Source of the DNA: Deltaproteobacteria bacterium
GTDB taxonomy: Bacteria > Myxococcota_A > Polyangia > Polyangiales > Ga0077539
NCBI GenBank assembly: GCA_016704445.1
Contig: JADJAE010000035.1
Coordinates: 30,410-94,409 of the forward strand
Length of the DNA: 64,000 nt
Reading direction: 5' to 3'
The notes under the pieces are model-generated. The model was not told the origin of the DNA, ran no database searches, and worked only from the letters and a program-made list of their open reading frames with translations. Made by a program: the position numbers and the translations under genes. Shown here in pieces: positions 63,948-64,000 of this stretch; the stretch's first letter is position 1, and each line of letters begins with the position of its first letter.

Positions 63948-64000
63948 ATGCACGCCGCCCTCTCGCTGCAGCACCCCTTCCGAGCGCCCCACGACGGCCC
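63948..64000 (+). CDS. start of a further gene, 3'-truncated by window edge
   Basis: ATG 63948, 16 bases after the metallopeptidase stop, opens an uninterrupted frame (M-H-A-A-L-S-L-Q-H-P-F) to the end of the window. The close spacing suggests co-transcription. Too little is visible to name it; no ribosome-binding site is clear. Confidence 0.25.
   Translation, partial: MHAALSLQHPFRAPHDG

Overview
The window is very GC-rich (roughly 70% or more) and densely coding. It looks like a Myxococcota chromosome, most like the Polyangiales or Sandaracinaceae. The reasons are the many Ser/Thr protein kinases, the many lipoproteins with Asp/Thr/Ala-rich linkers behind the lipobox, Cys-rich repeat proteins with phrases such as NCGACG, a PilZ-type domain joined to a Pro/Ala-rich tail, and a solitary polyhydroxyalkanoate-system protein. 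This is inferred from gene content; no rRNA or taxonomic marker is present. No tRNA, rRNA, CRISPR array or replication origin was seen.

Layout. 1-6.4 kb: end of a c-type cytochrome, an unknown protein, a PAS-PAS-HisKA-HATPase-REC hybrid kinase, a propeller lipoprotein and a TrxC-like thioredoxin. 6.4-21.5 kb: a block of exported proteins. It holds an FG-GAP/UnbV lipoprotein, small lipoproteins, an overlapping minus-strand operon (LVIVD lipoprotein, YVTN/MauG-like dihaem lipoprotein, DUF374 acyltransferase), a polytopic membrane protein, a phospholipase C-type lipoprotein and a haem-binding lipoprotein with a collagen-like linker. 21.7-31.2 kb: mostly cytoplasmic metabolism and DNA repair (pirin, an MrfA-like helicase, an aminotransferase, a phosphonatase-like HAD hydrolase, a PLP decarboxylase, a PHA-system protein). 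31.4-46.8 kb: a 1098-residue Cys-rich lipoprotein, a Ser/Thr kinase with an exported sensor-like domain, ybaB-recR, a PilZ/TM protein, a Spx/ArsC-like protein, a RIO kinase, an outer-membrane-type protein, and a kinase-TPR protein followed by a small unknown protein. 46.8-48.6 kb: a nested mobile element. 48.7-58.5 kb: a PHP-domain lipoprotein, a CefD-like aminotransferase, a third Ser/Thr kinase, MsrA, a flavin monooxygenase and a haem c/cyclase-fold lipoprotein. 58.5-64 kb: a nearly pure G/C tract, then three reading-frame-broken genes, the last carrying a HEIGHALG metallopeptidase motif.

The most distinctive structure is at 46.8-48.6 kb. An IS66-family element (46921-48449, 8-bp target duplication TCGTACCG) sits inside an older non-autonomous element (46811-48635, 8-bp duplication GATCGGAG). 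The older element's arms are about 105-bp inverted repeats, each ending in a terminator-like hairpin whose sequence differs between arms with compensatory changes. A diverged relative of this two-hairpin module lies at 59244-59332, beside the G/C tract.

Reading-frame breaks are common: about 1-2 in each of several otherwise good genes, and many more to the right of 59.4 kb and in the transposase. Some are probably consensus errors, so coordinates of broken genes describe the reconstructed extent. Regulation is hardly visible; clear ribosome-binding sites are noted where they decide a start.
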